A DNA stretch of 64,000 nt from Sulfobacillus sp. (GCA_027343695.1 DAHWKJ010000083.1:1-64000); one strand, 5' to 3'. Counted from the stretch's first letter, positions 39,173 to 51,418 are shown. The notes: a model not told the origin generated them from the sequence alone. A program made the numbers and translations.

Positions 39173-39827
39173 GGGATCCTCCTTTGACGGCTTGGATGGT
39201 GGCGGCGGTCACCGACACCGGGTCTTGATTCCCGTCGACCGTCGCTAGTAGCCCAGCCTGACGATAAAACGAAACCAGCGGCTCCGTTTCTTCATGGTAA
39301 ACCGCAAGCCTCACTTTCACCGTCTCCAACTGATCGTCATCCCGCTGAATCAGAGACCCGCCACAAAGGTCACAGATGCCCTCGACGTGGGGCGGATGGT
39401 ACTGCACGTGATAGTTCGCCTTACAGACACTACAGGTGCGTCGTCCCACCAGCCTTTGCACTAGAGCATCGGTCGGTACCTCGATCAAAACCACCCGATC
39501 GAGCCGTTCATGGCGGGCCGCTAACAGTGCATCCAATGCCAGACCTTGGGGCACCGTACGCGGAAACCCATCGAGGACAAAGCCTTGACTCTCTAACACA
39601 TCGGGTTGCGCAATCCTATCTTTCAGCATGGCTTCCGTGATGTTATCGGGTACCAGCCGGCCGCTCTGCATGTATTCTTTGGCCGACTGACCCAATTCGG
39701 TATTGTGTGCCAAGTGATATCGAAAGAGGTCTCCAGTCGATATATGCACAATCTGCCAATGTTGAGACAATTGGTTGGCCTGGGTCCCCTTGCCCGCGCC
39801 CGGTGGTCCCAAAAGCACCAGTCTCAT
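39165..39827 (-). CDS. adk: adenylate kinase (zinc-type lid)
   Basis: LLGPPGAGKGTQANQL, LDGFPRTVPQ, CSVCKANYH...CDLCGG lid Cys4. Confidence 0.98.
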   Translation of the reverse strand: MRLVLLGPPGAGKGTQANQLSQHWQIVHISTGDLFRYHLAHNTELGQSAKEYMQSGRLVPDNITEAMLKDRIAQPDVLESQGFVLDGFPRTVPQGLALDALLAARHERLDRVVLIEVPTDALVQRLVGRRTCSVCKANYHVQYHPPHVEGICDLCGGSLIQRDDDQLETVKVRLAVYHEETEPLVSFYRQAGLLATVDGNQDPVSVTAATIQAVKGGSHD

Positions 39828-41116
39828 CAGCGGCCGCCGCCCTTCATAAATCCTTGATAATTCCGCATCAACATCTGCGCCTGCATCTGCTTCAAGGTAT
39901 CGAGCGCGACGCCCACAATAATCAACAACGAAGTCCCGCCGAAGTAAAGGTTTACGCCCATTCCCATGGTGACAAAGCTTGGGAGCACCGAAACAATGCC
40001 TAAGAACAACGCCCCAATCAAGGTCAGGCGTCCGCTCACCCGAGCCAGATATTCGGCTGTAGGTTTGCCTGGCCGAATTCCCGGGATGTACCCTCCACCA
40101 TTCTTGAGGTTGTCGGCCACATCGTCGACCTTAAACACCACGTCGGTATAAAAGAACGTAAAGACCACCACCAAAATAAACTCCACCGCAATATATAAAG
40201 GGGAGGTAAAACCAAAATAGTGTTGCATCCAGGTGACCCATCCGCCCTTAAAAAACTGCGCCAAGGTATACGGTAAGATCAACAACGAAATCGCAAAAAT
40301 TACTGGAATTACGCCGGCTTGGTTAACCCGAATCGGCAAATGGGTCGACTGCCCCTGGTACATCCGGCGGCCAACAACTCGCTTGGGGTACTGTACGGGA
40401 ATCTTGCGCTGTCCTTCGTTGACGTAGACCACCGCCGCAATGATAATCACGGCAACAATCAAGAAGATGATCATCTTGGGCCATGACAACACGCCCGCCG
40501 TAATATACTTGAACAAGGTTTCAATCCCAAACGGTAATCGCGAGATAATACCGAAGAGTACCAGCAAGGAAATCCCGTTACCAATCCCCTTGTCAGTAAT
40601 TTCTTCCCCCACAAACATCAACAACATGGACCCGGTCAGCAGCAGTAGGGCCGTAAGCAGCATGGTCCCAATATCATGGTGCACATAGGCAAACACACCA
40701 TTGGATGAATAGTTGTAAAGGTAGTAGGCGATCCCCAGTGACTGAAGCGAGCCTAGGCCGAGTGACAACCACCGCGTCACCTTGGAGATCTTTTTCTGGC
40801 CTTCTTCGCCTTCTTTAGACCATTCCTCCACCGAGGGAATGACCACCGTCATTAACTGCATAATAATACTGGCGTTAATGTAGGGGATGATGGACAGAGC
40901 AAACACCGACAATGTCGCCGTCGCCCCGCCCGAAAACAAGTTAAGAAGGGCAAAAATGGTGGCACCTTTGGTAAAGAGACTTTGAATAACCGCCGCATGG
41001 ATGCCCGGAATGGGAATGTGGGCCCCCACCCGAAACACCACCAGCATCAGGAAGGTGAACAGGATGCGCTTGTTGAGATTTGAGCCACGGAAGGCGCCCA
41101 TCGCATTTTGCGCCAC
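39827..41116 (-). CDS. secY: preprotein translocase SecY
   Basis: SecY 10-TM profile; IPIPGIHAAV, TDKGIGNGISLLVLFGI, GGGYIPGIRPGKPTAEYL. Confidence 0.98.
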   Translation of the reverse strand: MAQNAMGAFRGSNLNKRILFTFLMLVVFRVGAHIPIPGIHAAVIQSLFTKGATIFALLNLFSGGATATLSVFALSIIPYINASIIMQLMTVVIPSVEEWSKEGEEGQKKISKVTRWLSLGLGSLQSLGIAYYLYNYSSNGVFAYVHHDIGTMLLTALLLLTGSMLLMFVGEEITDKGIGNGISLLVLFGIISRLPFGIETLFKYITAGVLSWPKMIIFLIVAVIIIAAVVYVNEGQRKIPVQYPKRVVGRRMYQGQSTHLPIRVNQAGVIPVIFAISLLILPYTLAQFFKGGWVTWMQHYFGFTSPLYIAVEFILVVVFTFFYTDVVFKVDDVADNLKNGGGYIPGIRPGKPTAEYLARVSGRLTLIGALFLGIVSVLPSFVTMGMGVNLYFGGTSLLIIVGVALDTLKQMQAQMLMRNYQGFMKGGGR

Positions 41117-41117
41117 C

Positions 41118-41555
41118 CTATATCACCTCAGCGCGTCCTGATAACGCTTCAATTTTTTCTTTGGCAGATTTGGAGTACGCATTAACCTGGACCACTAGGG
41201 GCCGGTCCAACTCACCCTCTCCCAACACTTTAACCGGCAAGTTCCGTCGCACCAAGCGACGCTCTTTTAAAAGCTCAATGGTCACCGTTGTGTTCGGCTC
41301 AAATATGGCCAGCGACCCTAAATTCACGACTTCATACTCCACTCGAAATGGATTCACAAAACCGCGCTTGGGCAGACGGCGTTGCAACGGCATCTGACCA
41401 CCCTCAAAACCCGGACGAATCGAGCCGCCCGACCGGGCCTTTTGACCTTTGTGCCCCCGGCCAGCCGTTTTGCCTAAGCCAGAGCCAAGTCCACGGCCGC
41501 GCCGTGTCTTGGTTTTACGGGACCCGGGATTGGATGCTAAATCATGTAATCTCAT
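41118..41555 (-). CDS. rplO: 50S ribosomal protein L15
   Basis: [33 protein letters not shown]. Confidence 0.97.
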   Translation of the reverse strand: MRLHDLASNPGSRKTKTRRGRGLGSGLGKTAGRGHKGQKARSGGSIRPGFEGGQMPLQRRLPKRGFVNPFRVEYEVVNLGSLAIFEPNTTVTIELLKERRLVRRNLPVKVLGEGELDRPLVVQVNAYSKSAKEKIEALSGRAEVI

Positions 41556-41752
41556 CGCGCCGCTGCTCCTTCCGTCGAATCTTCCACCTTCACTAAATGC
41601 CGCACCTTATGCAACATTCCGCGAATCGATTCGTTGTCTTCGTGCTCCACCGTTCGCCACATCTTAGTGAGCCCCAGGCGCTTGACGGTATCTCTTTGAT
41701 CGTGGGCATAACCAATGGGGCTTTTAACCAGCGTGACCTTGATTTTAGCCAT
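41552..41752 (-). CDS. rpmD: 50S ribosomal protein L30
   Basis: [31 protein letters not shown]. Confidence 0.96.
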   Translation of the reverse strand: MAKIKVTLVKSPIGYAHDQRDTVKRLGLTKMWRTVEHEDNESIRGMLHKVRHLVKVEDSTEGAAAR

Positions 41753-42275
41753 GGTGAGCGCCCCCCAAAACCTGTTGAATCGTCAGCCCACGCAAACGGG
41801 CACGATGCTCGGCACTGTGCAACTGCTTAAGCCCGTTCATGGTTGCCGCGACCACGTTATTAGGGTTAGCGGTACCAATCGACTTGGTCAAGACATCCTT
41901 AATGCCCGCCGCTTCCAATACGGCACGCACCGGGCCCCCTGCAATCACCCCAGTACCAGGCGAGGCGGGTTTTAGGAGCACGCGTCCGGCACCAAATTCA
42001 CCGATTACCTGGTGGGGAATCGTCGATCCCAGCCGTGATATCCGGACCATGTGCTTTTTGGCATCTTCCATTCCCTTACGGATCGCTTCGGGAATTTCCG
42101 CGGCCTTGCCAAGTCCTACTCCAACACGCCCGTTTTCGTCGCCCACGACTACCAGTGCGCTAAAACTGAACCGACGTCCACCCTTAACCACCTTTGCTAC
42201 GCGGTTAATGGCCACGACTTTTTCTTTAAACTCACTTGCTCCGCGATCTTGTCCTTGAAATTGTGGCCGTGCCAT
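41745..42275 (-). CDS. rpsE: 30S ribosomal protein S5
   Basis: [39 protein letters not shown]. Confidence 0.98.
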   Translation of the reverse strand: MARPQFQGQDRGASEFKEKVVAINRVAKVVKGGRRFSFSALVVVGDENGRVGVGLGKAAEIPEAIRKGMEDAKKHMVRISRLGSTIPHQVIGEFGAGRVLLKPASPGTGVIAGGPVRAVLEAAGIKDVLTKSIGTANPNNVVAATMNGLKQLHSAEHRARLRGLTIQQVLGGAHHG

Positions 42276-42290
42276 GTCGTTCCTCCTGAC

Positions 42291-42656
42291 TTAAAATTCG
42301 AGTCCCGCTTCACGAGCTCCGTCGGCCAAGGCTTGGACCCTGCCGTGATACTGGTACCCTCCACGGTCAAAGACCACTTTGGTGACCCCCACACTCTTGG
42401 CCCGTTCCGCCACCAGTTTCCCTACGGTCCTGGCCTTGGCAACCGTAAGCCGTCCCGGTTCACCTTTAATTACGGGTTCTAATGTTGAGGCTGCAGCGAG
42501 CGTGCGGCCTGTGCTATCGTCAATAACCTGAGCATAAATGTTCAAATTTGACCGATAGACATTAAGGCGCGGCCGTTCCGTGGTTCCCTGAACCCTGCCT
42601 CGAATCCTGAGATGCCGATGCTTACGAGCCGCGTTCCTGTCAAATCGCTTATACAC
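42291..42656 (-). CDS. rplR: 50S ribosomal protein L18
   Basis: [29 protein letters not shown]...[24 protein letters not shown]. Confidence 0.97.
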   Translation of the reverse strand: MYKRFDRNAARKHRHLRIRGRVQGTTERPRLNVYRSNLNIYAQVIDDSTGRTLAAASTLEPVIKGEPGRLTVAKARTVGKLVAERAKSVGVTKVVFDRGGYQYHGRVQALADGAREAGLEF

Positions 42657-42666
42657 TAGCTATCCC

Positions 42667-43206
42667 TCACTTCTTCCCAGTCTTTCCAACCTTGCGAATG
42701 ATGCGTTCGCCCTTGTAGTGAATCCCTTTGCCCTTGTAGGGTTCCGGGGGTCGTACACCGCGAATTTTGGCGGCAATTTCTCCTACCAGTTCCTTGTCAA
42801 ACCCGTTCACATAGATATTGGTGGGATTAGGCACTTCAAAGTCAATCCCAGCCGGCGGCACAAATTCCACCGGGTGGGAATAGCCCACCGCCAATACCAG
42901 TTTCGTCCCTTGCTTGGACGCTCTGTAACCCACACCAGCCAATTCCAGATGGCGTTGGAATCCCTTGGAAACCCCTTCTACCATGTTGGCCACTAAGGTC
43001 CTCGAAAGTCCCCATTGTGCGCGTGCCCGCCCACTATCGTCCACCGGTGTAATGGTGACCACGGCATCCGTAAGGTCGACATGCACATCACGCTCTAGGG
43101 TGCGCTCAAGGGATCCCTTGGGTCCTTTGACGTGGACGTAACTTCCCTCAACCTTGACCTCAACCCCCGCAGGCACTGCGATGGGCTGTTTCCCAATCCG
43201 TGACAT
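42667..43206 (-). CDS. rplF: 50S ribosomal protein L6
   Basis: [33 protein letters not shown]...[14 protein letters not shown]. Confidence 0.98.
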   Translation of the reverse strand: MSRIGKQPIAVPAGVEVKVEGSYVHVKGPKGSLERTLERDVHVDLTDAVVTITPVDDSGRARAQWGLSRTLVANMVEGVSKGFQRHLELAGVGYRASKQGTKLVLAVGYSHPVEFVPPAGIDFEVPNPTNIYVNGFDKELVGEIAAKIRGVRPPEPYKGKGIHYKGERIIRKVGKTGKK

Positions 43207-43242
43207 TGTTATCCTCCTCTATCATGCTTTAGGACGCCAGGT

Positions 43243-43641
43243 CTACCAGACGTAGCAAAGCACTTCGCCACCCACCCGAGTTTCTCGAGCTTGTTTCTCG
43301 GTCATGATGCCGTGCGACGTCGACAAAACAGCAATACCGAGTCCCCCTAACACGCGCGGCAACTCATCTTGTCCAGCGTAGACCCTAAGGCCGGGACGAC
43401 TAATCCGCTTCAAACCACTAATGACGCGTTCGCGGTCAGGCCCATACTTCAAGTACAGCCGAAGCATGCCGTGCTTACCATCCTCAATCAATTCTACATC
43501 CCGGATAAATCCCTCTTGCTTTAAAATGGCTGCTATGGCCCGCTTCATGCGAGAGACCGGTACATCGACAAAGTCTCGATACACCGTGTTGCCATTACGA
43601 ATCCGGGTCAACATGTCCGCTATTGGATCTGTCACTGCCAT
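43243..43641 (-). CDS. rpsH: 30S ribosomal protein S8
   Basis: [14 protein letters not shown]...[33 protein letters not shown]. Confidence 0.98.
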   Translation of the reverse strand: MAVTDPIADMLTRIRNGNTVYRDFVDVPVSRMKRAIAAILKQEGFIRDVELIEDGKHGMLRLYLKYGPDRERVISGLKRISRPGLRVYAGQDELPRVLGGLGIAVLSTSHGIMTEKQARETRVGGEVLCYVW

Positions 43642-43656
43642 CCTCCTTTCCCCGAG

Positions 43657-43842
43657 TTACCAGCTGGCCTTACGAACCCCGGGGATTTCCCCTTGATGGG
43701 CGAGTTGCCGAAAACATAGGCGACACAATCCAAAATCGCGAATATACGCATGGGGTCGCCCGCATAATTGGCACCGGTGGTACTTGCGCACCGCATACTT
43801 GGGGGTGCGTTTTGCCTTGGCAATCATGGACTTTTTAGCCAC
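43657..43842 (-). CDS. rpsZ: 30S ribosomal protein S14 type Z
   Basis: [61 protein letters not shown]. Confidence 0.98.
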   Translation of the reverse strand: MAKKSMIAKAKRTPKYAVRKYHRCQLCGRPHAYIRDFGLCRLCFRQLAHQGEIPGVRKASW

Positions 43843-44407
43843 GAGCCACCTCCTTTTTTTGGGGCGTGAAGGGCATCCCCAACATACTTAAAAGCATCTG
43901 CGCTTCCTCATCGGAGTTCGCACTGGTGACCAAGGTAATATCCATCCCACGGAGCTTCTCCACCTTGTCGTAGTCGACCTCCGGGAAAATGATTTGCTCT
44001 TTGACTCCGAGCGTGTAACCGCCCCGGCCGTCAAAACCCTTAGTCGACAGCCCACGAAAGTCTCGCACGCGTGGCAGTGCCATAAAAAACAATTTTTCTA
44101 CAAAGTCGTACATCCGTTGGCCCCTCAAGGTCACTTTCGCGCCTATCGGCATGCCTTCACGCAACTTAAACGATGCAATCGACTTTTTAGCTCGTGTCAC
44201 TAAGGGCTTCTGCCCCGTGATTTGAGTCAGGTCATGGACTGCTGCATCCAAAAGTTTAGGATTCCCTACCGAATCCCCTACCCCCATGTTGACCACTACT
44301 TTCACCACTTTGGGCACTTGCATGGGGTTTTTATACTTAAACCGCTCCATGAGGGCTGGGACGACTTCTTTTTCGTACCGGTCCTTGAGCGCCGACTCAA
44401 TAGCCAT
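43835..44407 (-). CDS. rplE: 50S ribosomal protein L5
   Basis: [39 protein letters not shown]. Confidence 0.98.
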   Translation of the reverse strand: MAIESALKDRYEKEVVPALMERFKYKNPMQVPKVVKVVVNMGVGDSVGNPKLLDAAVHDLTQITGQKPLVTRAKKSIASFKLREGMPIGAKVTLRGQRMYDFVEKLFFMALPRVRDFRGLSTKGFDGRGGYTLGVKEQIIFPEVDYDKVEKLRGMDITLVTSANSDEEAQMLLSMLGMPFTPQKKEVARG

Positions 44408-44435
44408 GATGTCCCCCTGTTCTTCTCGGCAGAGC

Positions 44436-44750
44436 CTAGATCGTCGCTCCGCACTGTTTACATACGCGAACCTTTTTGCCGGTGTCTAGAATCTTGTGTC
44501 CCACGCGGGTCGCCTTTTTGCATGACGAGCATACTAGCATCACATTGGACACATGAATCGGGGCCTCTTTGGTAATAATGCCCCCTTGGGAAAACTCCGG
44601 TGTGGGCTTTTGATGGCGTTTCACCAGGTTGATTTTCTCCACCACCACACGGTCTTCCCGGGGAATCGACCGGATGATGTCACCCTCTTTGCCCTTTTCT
44701 CGTCCCGCGATGATTTTCACGCGATCGCCTTTTTTTACGTGCACTGCCAC
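44436..44750 (-). CDS. rplX: 50S ribosomal protein L24 with C-terminal Cys4 ribbon
   Basis: [21 protein letters not shown]...[34 protein letters not shown]. Confidence 0.97.
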   Translation of the reverse strand: MAVHVKKGDRVKIIAGREKGKEGDIIRSIPREDRVVVEKINLVKRHQKPTPEFSQGGIITKEAPIHVSNVMLVCSSCKKATRVGHKILDTGKKVRVCKQCGATI

Positions 44751-44786
44751 ACCCCCTTCCTGGTTCTAGGCCTCTCCTCTCGACGC

Positions 44787-45158
44787 CTAAAGAACTTCAG
44801 GCGCTAGAGATACAATCTTCATGAACTCCCGTTCACGCAACTCTCGAGCAACCGGTCCGAAAATCCGGGTCCCTCTCGGCTCGTGGTCATCGCCGCGCAA
44901 AATAACCGCTGCGTTCTCATCGAACTTAATGTAGGATCCGTCAACCCGGCGCTGCCCAGTCTTGGTTCGCACGATCACAGCCTTAACCACGTCACCCTTT
45001 TTCACCATACCCCCGGGTGATGCCGACTTGACCGCGGCCACGATGACATCCCCGATATTGCCATAACGTCGGAACGACCCACCTAAAACGCGAATGCACA
45101 TGATTTCCTTGGCACCCGTATTGTCAGCGACCGCTAACCGTGTTTGCGGCTGAATCAT
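44787..45158 (-). CDS. rplN: 50S ribosomal protein L14
   Basis: [28 protein letters not shown]. Confidence 0.98.
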   Translation of the reverse strand: MIQPQTRLAVADNTGAKEIMCIRVLGGSFRRYGNIGDVIVAAVKSASPGGMVKKGDVVKAVIVRTKTGQRRVDGSYIKFDENAAVILRGDDHEPRGTRIFGPVARELREREFMKIVSLAPEVL

Positions 45159-45191
45159 AACTCTCCCTCTTTCTGTCGCCCGTGATGTGCG

Positions 45192-45455
45192 TTAGTCTTC
45201 GGCTCGACTGAGAACCTGAACCACGCGCCAACGCTTTTCTTTAGATATCGGGCGGGTCTCTTCGATCCGCACCCGGTCGCCGGTATGATACTGATTCTCT
45301 TCGTCATGTGCCTTGTAGCGTTTGGTGCGGCGCATGGTACGACCATAAATCGGATGCCGGACTAGCGTCTCAACGGCCACGACTACGGTTTTTTCCATCT
45401 TATCGCTCACCACAGTTCCCTCGCGCAACTTGCGCTTCCCTGCATGCTCTGCCAT
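45192..45455 (-). CDS. rpsQ: 30S ribosomal protein S17
   Basis: [44 protein letters not shown]. Confidence 0.97.
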   Translation of the reverse strand: MAEHAGKRKLREGTVVSDKMEKTVVVAVETLVRHPIYGRTMRRTKRYKAHDEENQYHTGDRVRIEETRPISKEKRWRVVQVLSRAED

Positions 45456-45466
45456 GTTCTACCCTC

Positions 45467-45670
45467 CTACTTAAGACCCTGTTTACGGTCGTGTTCCGTC
45501 ATAATCGTGTGTACCCGGGCAATATCTTTTTTGACTTGACGAATCCGCATCGGGTTTTCTAGCTGGGAGGTGGCATGTTGAAAGCGTAGCCGAAAGAGCT
45601 CCTCTTTAAGGTTCTTCAACTGGGTTAACAATTCATCCTGATTGAAATCCCGAATTTCTTTAGGCTTCAT
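45467..45670 (-). CDS. rpmC: 50S ribosomal protein L29
   Basis: [55 protein letters not shown]. Confidence 0.96.
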   Translation of the reverse strand: MKPKEIRDFNQDELLTQLKNLKEELFRLRFQHATSQLENPMRIRQVKKDIARVHTIMTEHDRKQGLK

Positions 45671-46091
45671 GCGCATTCTCTCCTGACTCTTCCCGTCGCA
45701 CAAACCGCGTGTGAATCGGAAGTTTGTGGGCCGCGCGGCGCAACGCCTCTTTGGCTACATCTTCCGGTACCCCGGAAAGCTCGAACATTATTCGTTGCGG
45801 CTTTACTACCGCAACCCAAAACTCCACGTTGCCCTTCCCACTCCCTTGCCGCGTCTCCGCAGGCTTTTTGGTGACGGGTTTGTCGGGGAATATCGTGATC
45901 CACACCTTACCACCGCGGCGAATATATCGAGTGAGCGCTACACGTGCCGCTTCAATCTGCCGGTCGGTGATCCATGCCGGCTCCAATGCTTGGAGTCCGT
46001 ACTCCCCAAACGTTACCCGATTACCACGATGGGCAGTCCCCTTCATGCGGCCCCGGTGCATCTTGCGATACTTAGTCCGCTTGGGTTGCAT
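45660..46091 (-). CDS. rplP: 50S ribosomal protein L16
   Basis: [42 protein letters not shown]. Confidence 0.98.
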   Translation of the reverse strand: MQPKRTKYRKMHRGRMKGTAHRGNRVTFGEYGLQALEPAWITDRQIEAARVALTRYIRRGGKVWITIFPDKPVTKKPAETRQGSGKGNVEFWVAVVKPQRIMFELSGVPEDVAKEALRRAAHKLPIHTRFVRREESGENAHEA

Positions 46092-46777
46092 CATGATCTA
46101 GCGCCTCCTTCAGAGCCTTGAGCCACCGTCGGCCTACGCTTTAAGCCCGGTAACACTTGGCCCTTGTAGATCCACACCTTGACGCCAATGATTCCGTACG
46201 TCGTGTGCGCCTCGGCAAATCCGTAGTCGATATCGGCTCGCAACGTGTGCAACGGAATCGACCCTTCCCAAGTCCACTCGCGACGCGCAATTTCGGCGCC
46301 TCCCAAGCGACCACTGACCATCACCTTAATCCCTTTGGCGCCCTGGCGCATGGCTCGCATGACGGCTTGCTTCATGGCCCTCTTAAAGGCAATCCGTTTT
46401 TCCAGCTGCGACGCAATCGATTCCGCAACCAATTGGCCGTCCGCTTCCGGATTCTTCACCTCAAGAATATTCAGGTTCACTTGCTTGGTGGTAAGGCTTT
46501 CCAAATCCTTCCGTAGTGCGTCAACCCCTACGCCACCCTTACCGATCACCATACCGGGCTTACCGGTGTGCACCGTGACTTTCAGTTTGTTGGCAGCACC
46601 CCGTTCGATTTCAATCCGGGAGACCCCCGCACCATAGTGGCGGCGCTTGACAAACTTACGAATTTTAAAGTCCTCACCAATGAGCTCTGGCGTTGTCTTG
46701 CGGGTACCGAACCAACGAGAGTCCCAATCTTTGACGATGCCCAGTCGTAGCCCCTTGGGATGTACTTTCTGACCCAT
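46091..46777 (-). CDS. rpsC: 30S ribosomal protein S3
   Basis: [23 protein letters not shown]...[21 protein letters not shown]. Confidence 0.98.
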   Translation of the reverse strand: MGQKVHPKGLRLGIVKDWDSRWFGTRKTTPELIGEDFKIRKFVKRRHYGAGVSRIEIERGAANKLKVTVHTGKPGMVIGKGGVGVDALRKDLESLTTKQVNLNILEVKNPEADGQLVAESIASQLEKRIAFKRAMKQAVMRAMRQGAKGIKVMVSGRLGGAEIARREWTWEGSIPLHTLRADIDYGFAEAHTTYGIIGVKVWIYKGQVLPGLKRRPTVAQGSEGGARS

Positions 46778-46788
46778 TGTGTCCCCCC

Positions 46789-47157
46789 TTACCCGCGATG
46801 CCGCGGTCGTAGTACGACCGAAACGTGACTCGATCGCTTAAGAATTTGGAATGCCTGCCCGCGGCTTCTCGGATGAATCCGCTTCAGCGTTGGCCCGCCG
46901 TCCACCCAGATTGCGTGCACATACAAATCTTGCACATCGAGATCGTGATTGTGCTCCGCATTGGCTGCGGCACTCCGAATGACCTTGGCAATCACGCTCG
47001 AGGCACGTTTCGGTGTGTGATTAAGAATTGCCAACGCATCCCGAAGATTTTTGCCCCGGACTAAGTCGACCACCACCCGTACCTTTTGGGGAGCGATGCG
47101 GACATTCCTCACATGCGCCCGCGCCTCGGCGACGGGTTCTGTCTCTAGTTGCATCAC
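46789..47157 (-). CDS. rplV: 50S ribosomal protein L22
   Basis: [24 protein letters not shown]...[17 protein letters not shown]. Confidence 0.97.
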   Translation of the reverse strand: MMQLETEPVAEARAHVRNVRIAPQKVRVVVDLVRGKNLRDALAILNHTPKRASSVIAKVIRSAAANAEHNHDLDVQDLYVHAIWVDGGPTLKRIHPRSRGQAFQILKRSSHVSVVLRPRHRG

Positions 47158-47165
47158 TGGCCCTC

Positions 47166-47450
47166 CTATTTCAGACCGCTGGAGCGTTCTGTCTTATCTC
47201 CATGGCCCCTAAATGTGCGGGTCGGGGCAAACTCGCCCAGTTTGTGCCCAACCATTTCCTCACTCACGTACACCGGTACGTGACGCCGTCCATCATGCAC
47301 CGCTATGGTGTGACCCACCATGTCGGGTAAAATAGTCGAGGCCCTCGCCCACGTCTTGATCACACGCTTCTCACCCTTGGTGTTCTGCGTTTCTACTTTC
47401 TTCATCAGGTTGGGATCCACGTAGGGTCCCTTCTTAATTGACCGACTCAT
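47166..47450 (-). CDS. rpsS: 30S ribosomal protein S19
   Basis: [19 protein letters not shown]...[32 protein letters not shown]. Confidence 0.98.
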   Translation of the reverse strand: MSRSIKKGPYVDPNLMKKVETQNTKGEKRVIKTWARASTILPDMVGHTIAVHDGRRHVPVYVSEEMVGHKLGEFAPTRTFRGHGDKTERSSGLK

Positions 47451-47462
47451 GTTATCCCTCCC

Positions 47463-48290
47463 CTACTTTCTACGCCGCACAATCAAACGATTGGAAGCCT
47501 TATGCTTCTTACGCGTCTTCGGACCTAGTGCCGGCTTGCCCCACGGTGTGACAGGGTGTTTACGCCCCACCGGCGACTTGCCTTCACCACCACCATGGGG
47601 GTGATCAACGGGGTTCATCGCCACACCACGCACCGTGGGCCGCTTCCCTAGCCATCGATTCCGACCCGCCTTACCAATGGTGATATTTTCGTGTTCGACG
47701 TTACCCACCTGACCGATAGTCGCCTTGCCTGTTACGGGTACGCGACGCAACTCACCAGAGGGTAGTCGTAACAACGCCAGCTTGCCTTCCTTCGCCATTA
47801 ACTGAGCCGAGGCACCTGCCGAGCGCGCCATTTGAGCACCACGGCCTGGTTTCAGTTCAATATTGTGTACCACCGTTCCAACCGGGATATCTGACATCGC
47901 GAGGGCATTACCGGGCTTAATGTCCGCCGTAGGTCCGGCCATCACCGAGTCACCAGGCTTTAGGCCCAACGGCGCGATAATGTAAGTCTTTTCTCCATCT
48001 TCGTATTGCAACAGCGCAATGCGACTGGTACGAAATGGGTCATATTCAATGGCCAATACGGTAGCAGCCATTCCCTCTTTGGCGCGCTTAAAGTCGATCT
48101 TTCGGTAGACGCGTTTGGTTCCGCCACCCCGGTGCCGTACGGTAATGCGACCAGAGTCGTTACGTCCAGCCTTGCGATGTCTCCCTTCAGTCAGGGATTT
48201 TTCGGGCTTGGTTTTGGTGATTTCTTCAAACGTTGAAATCGTCATTTGCCGGACCCCGGGGGAGGTCGGTTTCAGTTTACGAACGGGCAT
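47463..48290 (-). CDS. rplB: 50S ribosomal protein L2
   Basis: [15 protein letters not shown]...[32 protein letters not shown]. Confidence 0.98.
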   Translation of the reverse strand: MPVRKLKPTSPGVRQMTISTFEEITKTKPEKSLTEGRHRKAGRNDSGRITVRHRGGGTKRVYRKIDFKRAKEGMAATVLAIEYDPFRTSRIALLQYEDGEKTYIIAPLGLKPGDSVMAGPTADIKPGNALAMSDIPVGTVVHNIELKPGRGAQMARSAGASAQLMAKEGKLALLRLPSGELRRVPVTGKATIGQVGNVEHENITIGKAGRNRWLGKRPTVRGVAMNPVDHPHGGGEGKSPVGRKHPVTPWGKPALGPKTRKKHKASNRLIVRRRK

Positions 48291-48309
48291 GCTTCATCCT
48301 CCTCCTACC

Positions 48310-48597
48310 TCAGACTCCTTCAAACAACTCGATGCTGTCTCCATCCCTTAAGGTCACAATGGCCTTTTTTCGGTCTGGAGTATATCCGACCGAATTGCCC
48401 CGGCGCTTTTCTTTACCGCGGCGCCATAAGGTGTTGACCTTGACAACCTTCACCTTAAAAATTTCCTCGACCGCGTTGCGAATCTCAATCTTGTTCGCGT
48501 CACGAGCCACCTCAAAGGTGTACTTGTTTAGCGCCATCGCATCGGTACTGGCTTCCGTGACAATCGGACGAAGAATAATGTCGTACGCTGTTTTCAT
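48310..48597 (-). CDS. rplW: 50S ribosomal protein L23
   Basis: [10 protein letters not shown]...[31 protein letters not shown]. Confidence 0.97.
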   Translation of the reverse strand: MKTAYDIILRPIVTEASTDAMALNKYTFEVARDANKIEIRNAVEEIFKVKVVKVNTLWRRGKEKRRGNSVGYTPDRKKAIVTLRDGDSIELFEGV

Positions 48598-49220
48598 CGG
48601 CCAAACACCTCTTCTACGGCTTGTACTGCGCTTTGGTCAAAGACCAGGCGGTGATACTTCAGTAAATTGTACACATTCAAGCTTTGGGCGGTGGTCGCCT
48701 TCATGTCTTGAAAATTCCGTGTCGACAGTTTTAAATGCGCCTCCGGTGTCGCCGTTACAAACAACACATTGGTTCCCAGATCCAACTTCGACACCAGATC
48801 CACGACTTGTTTGGTTTTCGCTTCCGGCAACGCCAAATTCTGAACCACGGTGAATTCCTGATCCCGAAGTTTGGCGCTGAGCGCTTGGCGCAACGCAGCC
48901 CGCCGCATCTTGCGCGGAAAATCGAGCGAAAAGTCTCGGGGATGCGGTCCAAACACCACCCCACCATGCCTCCAATGCGGAGCCCGCGTGGTTCCGGCCC
49001 GTGCACGCCCGGTACCCTTTTGACGCCATGGTTTCCGTCCACCACCCCGAACATGGGCCCGGGTTTTGGTTTGAGCTCGCCCCGCACGCTGGTTGGCCTC
49101 AAAAGCCACCACCGCCTGGTGCAACAACGACAGGTTAATCGGCGCTGCAAAAACCTGCTCGGAGAGTTCCATCTCGCCGACTACTTGGCCGTTAAGGTCA
49201 TATACATTTACTGTCGGCAA
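48594..49220 (-). CDS. rplD: 50S ribosomal protein L4
   Basis: [47 protein letters not shown]. Confidence 0.98.
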   Translation of the reverse strand: MPTVNVYDLNGQVVGEMELSEQVFAAPINLSLLHQAVVAFEANQRAGRAQTKTRAHVRGGGRKPWRQKGTGRARAGTTRAPHWRHGGVVFGPHPRDFSLDFPRKMRRAALRQALSAKLRDQEFTVVQNLALPEAKTKQVVDLVSKLDLGTNVLFVTATPEAHLKLSTRNFQDMKATTAQSLNVYNLLKYHRLVFDQSAVQAVEEVFGR

Positions 49221-49221
49221 T

Positions 49222-49872
49222 TTACTTCCCTCCCTTTTTGTTGCGCACCGATTCCCGAATCATCACCAACGACCCCTTAGGGCCCGGCACTGCTCCACGA
49301 ATCAATACTAAATTGCGATCCTTATCGACTCTCACCACATTTAACCGTAACACCGTAATCCGCCGATGACCCATGTGGCCCGGCATCTTACGCCCCGGGT
49401 GTACTCGGCCACCGCCCCCTGAAGTTCTCGACCCCAAGGATCCTACACGACGGTGATACTTCGAACCGTGGCTCATTGGACCCCGGTGAAATCCCCATCG
49501 CTTAATGACTCCAGCAAATCCTTTACCTTTGCTAGTTCCCGTCACATCAACAATATCGCCCTCGGTAAAAGCCTCTTCGATGCGATGTTGACGACCCGGT
49601 TCTAGGTCCATGGCCCCTGGCAGCCGAAATTCCCGTAAAAATCTCAACGGGGTCAAGCCTCTTTGCTCAAAATCCTTACGAATTGGTTGCGTTACTTTGT
49701 GTGGCCGTATAGGACCCACCCCAAGTTGCACCGCTTCATAACCGTCCTTCTCGCTGGTCCGCAATCGAACCACCGTGTTCGGCTCGGCATGAATCACGGT
49801 AACCGGTATGGCCCGGCCTGTTTCGTCAAACACTTGCGTCATGCCGACTTTTGTGCCAATAATTCCCTTCAT
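49222..49872 (-). CDS. rplC: 50S ribosomal protein L3
   Basis: MKGIIGTKVGMTQVFDETGRAIPVTVI; start at 49872 not 49926. Confidence 0.97.
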   Translation of the reverse strand: MKGIIGTKVGMTQVFDETGRAIPVTVIHAEPNTVVRLRTSEKDGYEAVQLGVGPIRPHKVTQPIRKDFEQRGLTPLRFLREFRLPGAMDLEPGRQHRIEEAFTEGDIVDVTGTSKGKGFAGVIKRWGFHRGPMSHGSKYHRRVGSLGSRTSGGGGRVHPGRKMPGHMGHRRITVLRLNVVRVDKDRNLVLIRGAVPGPKGSLVMIRESVRNKKGGK

Positions 49873-49885
49873 AATACCCTCCCGA

Positions 49886-50194
49886 CTACAGCTTAATCTC
49901 GATGTCCACCCCGGCCGGAAGGTCAAGACGCATTAACGCATTTACGGTCTTTTGACTAGGATCCATAATGTCAATCAAACGCTTGTGAATGCGGCGTTCG
50001 AATTGCTCGCGGATATCCTTTTCTCCGTTGGGTGCAGTCAATATGGTGTATATCGTCTTTTCCGTTGGCAACGGTACCGGACCAGAGACGGCAGCGCCAT
50101 TGCGCCGTGCCGTCTCCACGATCCGAACCGCCGATTGATCGAGCACTTCATGATCAAAGGCTTTGAGCCGAATGCGAATCTTTTGCTGGGCCAC
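49886..50194 (-). CDS. rpsJ: 30S ribosomal protein S10
   Basis: [41 protein letters not shown]. Confidence 0.98.
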   Translation of the reverse strand: MAQQKIRIRLKAFDHEVLDQSAVRIVETARRNGAAVSGPVPLPTEKTIYTILTAPNGEKDIREQFERRIHKRLIDIMDPSQKTVNALMRLDLPAGVDIEIKL

Positions 50195-50215
50195 CGTAGA
50201 TTTCCTCCTCGTTGA

Positions 50216-51418
50216 TTAGGCCAAAACCGCTGTAACGACGCCGGCGCCCACAGTACGACCACCCTCACGAATGGCAAAGCGCAATCCTTCTTCCATGGCG
50301 ATTGGTGCAATCAGCTCTACTTCCATTTGGATGTTGTCACCAGGCATCACCATTTCCACGCCTTCCGGAAGATTGACGACTCCGGTCACATCGGTCGTAC
50401 GGAAGTAAAACTGAGGCCGATAGCCATTAAAAAACGGTGTGTGACGTCCCCCTTCATCCTTGGACAACACATAGACCTCGGCTTTGTACTTGGTGTGCGG
50501 GTGAATGCTCCCGGGCTTGGCTAACACCTGACCCCGTTCTACTTCTTCCTTGTCCACGCCGCGCAACAGACAACCCACGTTGTCTCCCGCCACCGCCTGA
50601 TCCAAGGTCTTCCGGAACATTTCAACGCCGGTCACCACGGACTTCTTGCCCTTCTCGACTAGTCCGACGATTTCAATTTCCTCTCCCACCTTGACGGTCC
50701 CACGCTCAACACGACCGGTCACAACGGTACCACGTCCGGTAATCGAGTGCGTGTCTTCCACTGGCATCAAAAAGGGCTTGTCGGTGTCGCGCTCTGGGGT
50801 AGGAATGTAGTCATCGACCGCATCCATGAGTTCCCAAACCTTACCGCACCATTCACAGTCACGCTTACCGCATCCACATTCCAACGCTTTCAGGGCCGAG
50901 CCTGCAACGACAGGAATATCGTCACCAGGGAATTCGTAACTCGAAAGCAGTTCACGGACTTCAATTTCAACCAGCTCCATGAGTTCCGCGTCGTCCACCA
51001 TGTCGGCTTTGTTCAAAAACACCACGATGTTCGGCACACCCACTTGGCGGGCCAACAAGATGTGCTCGCGAGTCTGGGGCATCGGACCATCAGCCGCCGA
51101 TACCACTAAAATCGCACCATCCATCTGGGCTGCCCCAGTGATCATGTTCTTAACGTAGTCCGCGTGACCTGGGCAGTCCACGTGAGCATAGTGGCGCTTT
51201 TCGGTCTCGTACTCCACGTGGGCGGTCGCGATGGTAATTCCGCGTTCGCGCTCTTCAGGAGCCTTGTCAATTTGGTCATACGCCGTGAACTCTGCCTTAC
51301 CTTGGGTCGAAAGAACGCGGGTAATTGCCGCTGTCAGGGTCGTCTTACCGTGGTCCACGTGTCCGATAGTGCCCACGTTGATGTGGGGCTTATTGCGCTC
51401 ATACTTCTTCTTGGCCAT
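50216..51418 (-). CDS. tuf: translation elongation factor EF-Tu
   Basis: [20 protein letters not shown]...; contains [13 protein letters not shown] insertion. Confidence 0.99.
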   Translation of the reverse strand: MAKKKYERNKPHINVGTIGHVDHGKTTLTAAITRVLSTQGKAEFTAYDQIDKAPEERERGITIATAHVEYETEKRHYAHVDCPGHADYVKNMITGAAQMDGAILVVSAADGPMPQTREHILLARQVGVPNIVVFLNKADMVDDAELMELVEIEVRELLSSYEFPGDDIPVVAGSALKALECGCGKRDCEWCGKVWELMDAVDDYIPTPERDTDKPFLMPVEDTHSITGRGTVVTGRVERGTVKVGEEIEIVGLVEKGKKSVVTGVEMFRKTLDQAVAGDNVGCLLRGVDKEEVERGQVLAKPGSIHPHTKYKAEVYVLSKDEGGRHTPFFNGYRPQFYFRTTDVTGVVNLPEGVEMVMPGDNIQMEVELIAPIAMEEGLRFAIREGGRTVGAGVVTAVLA

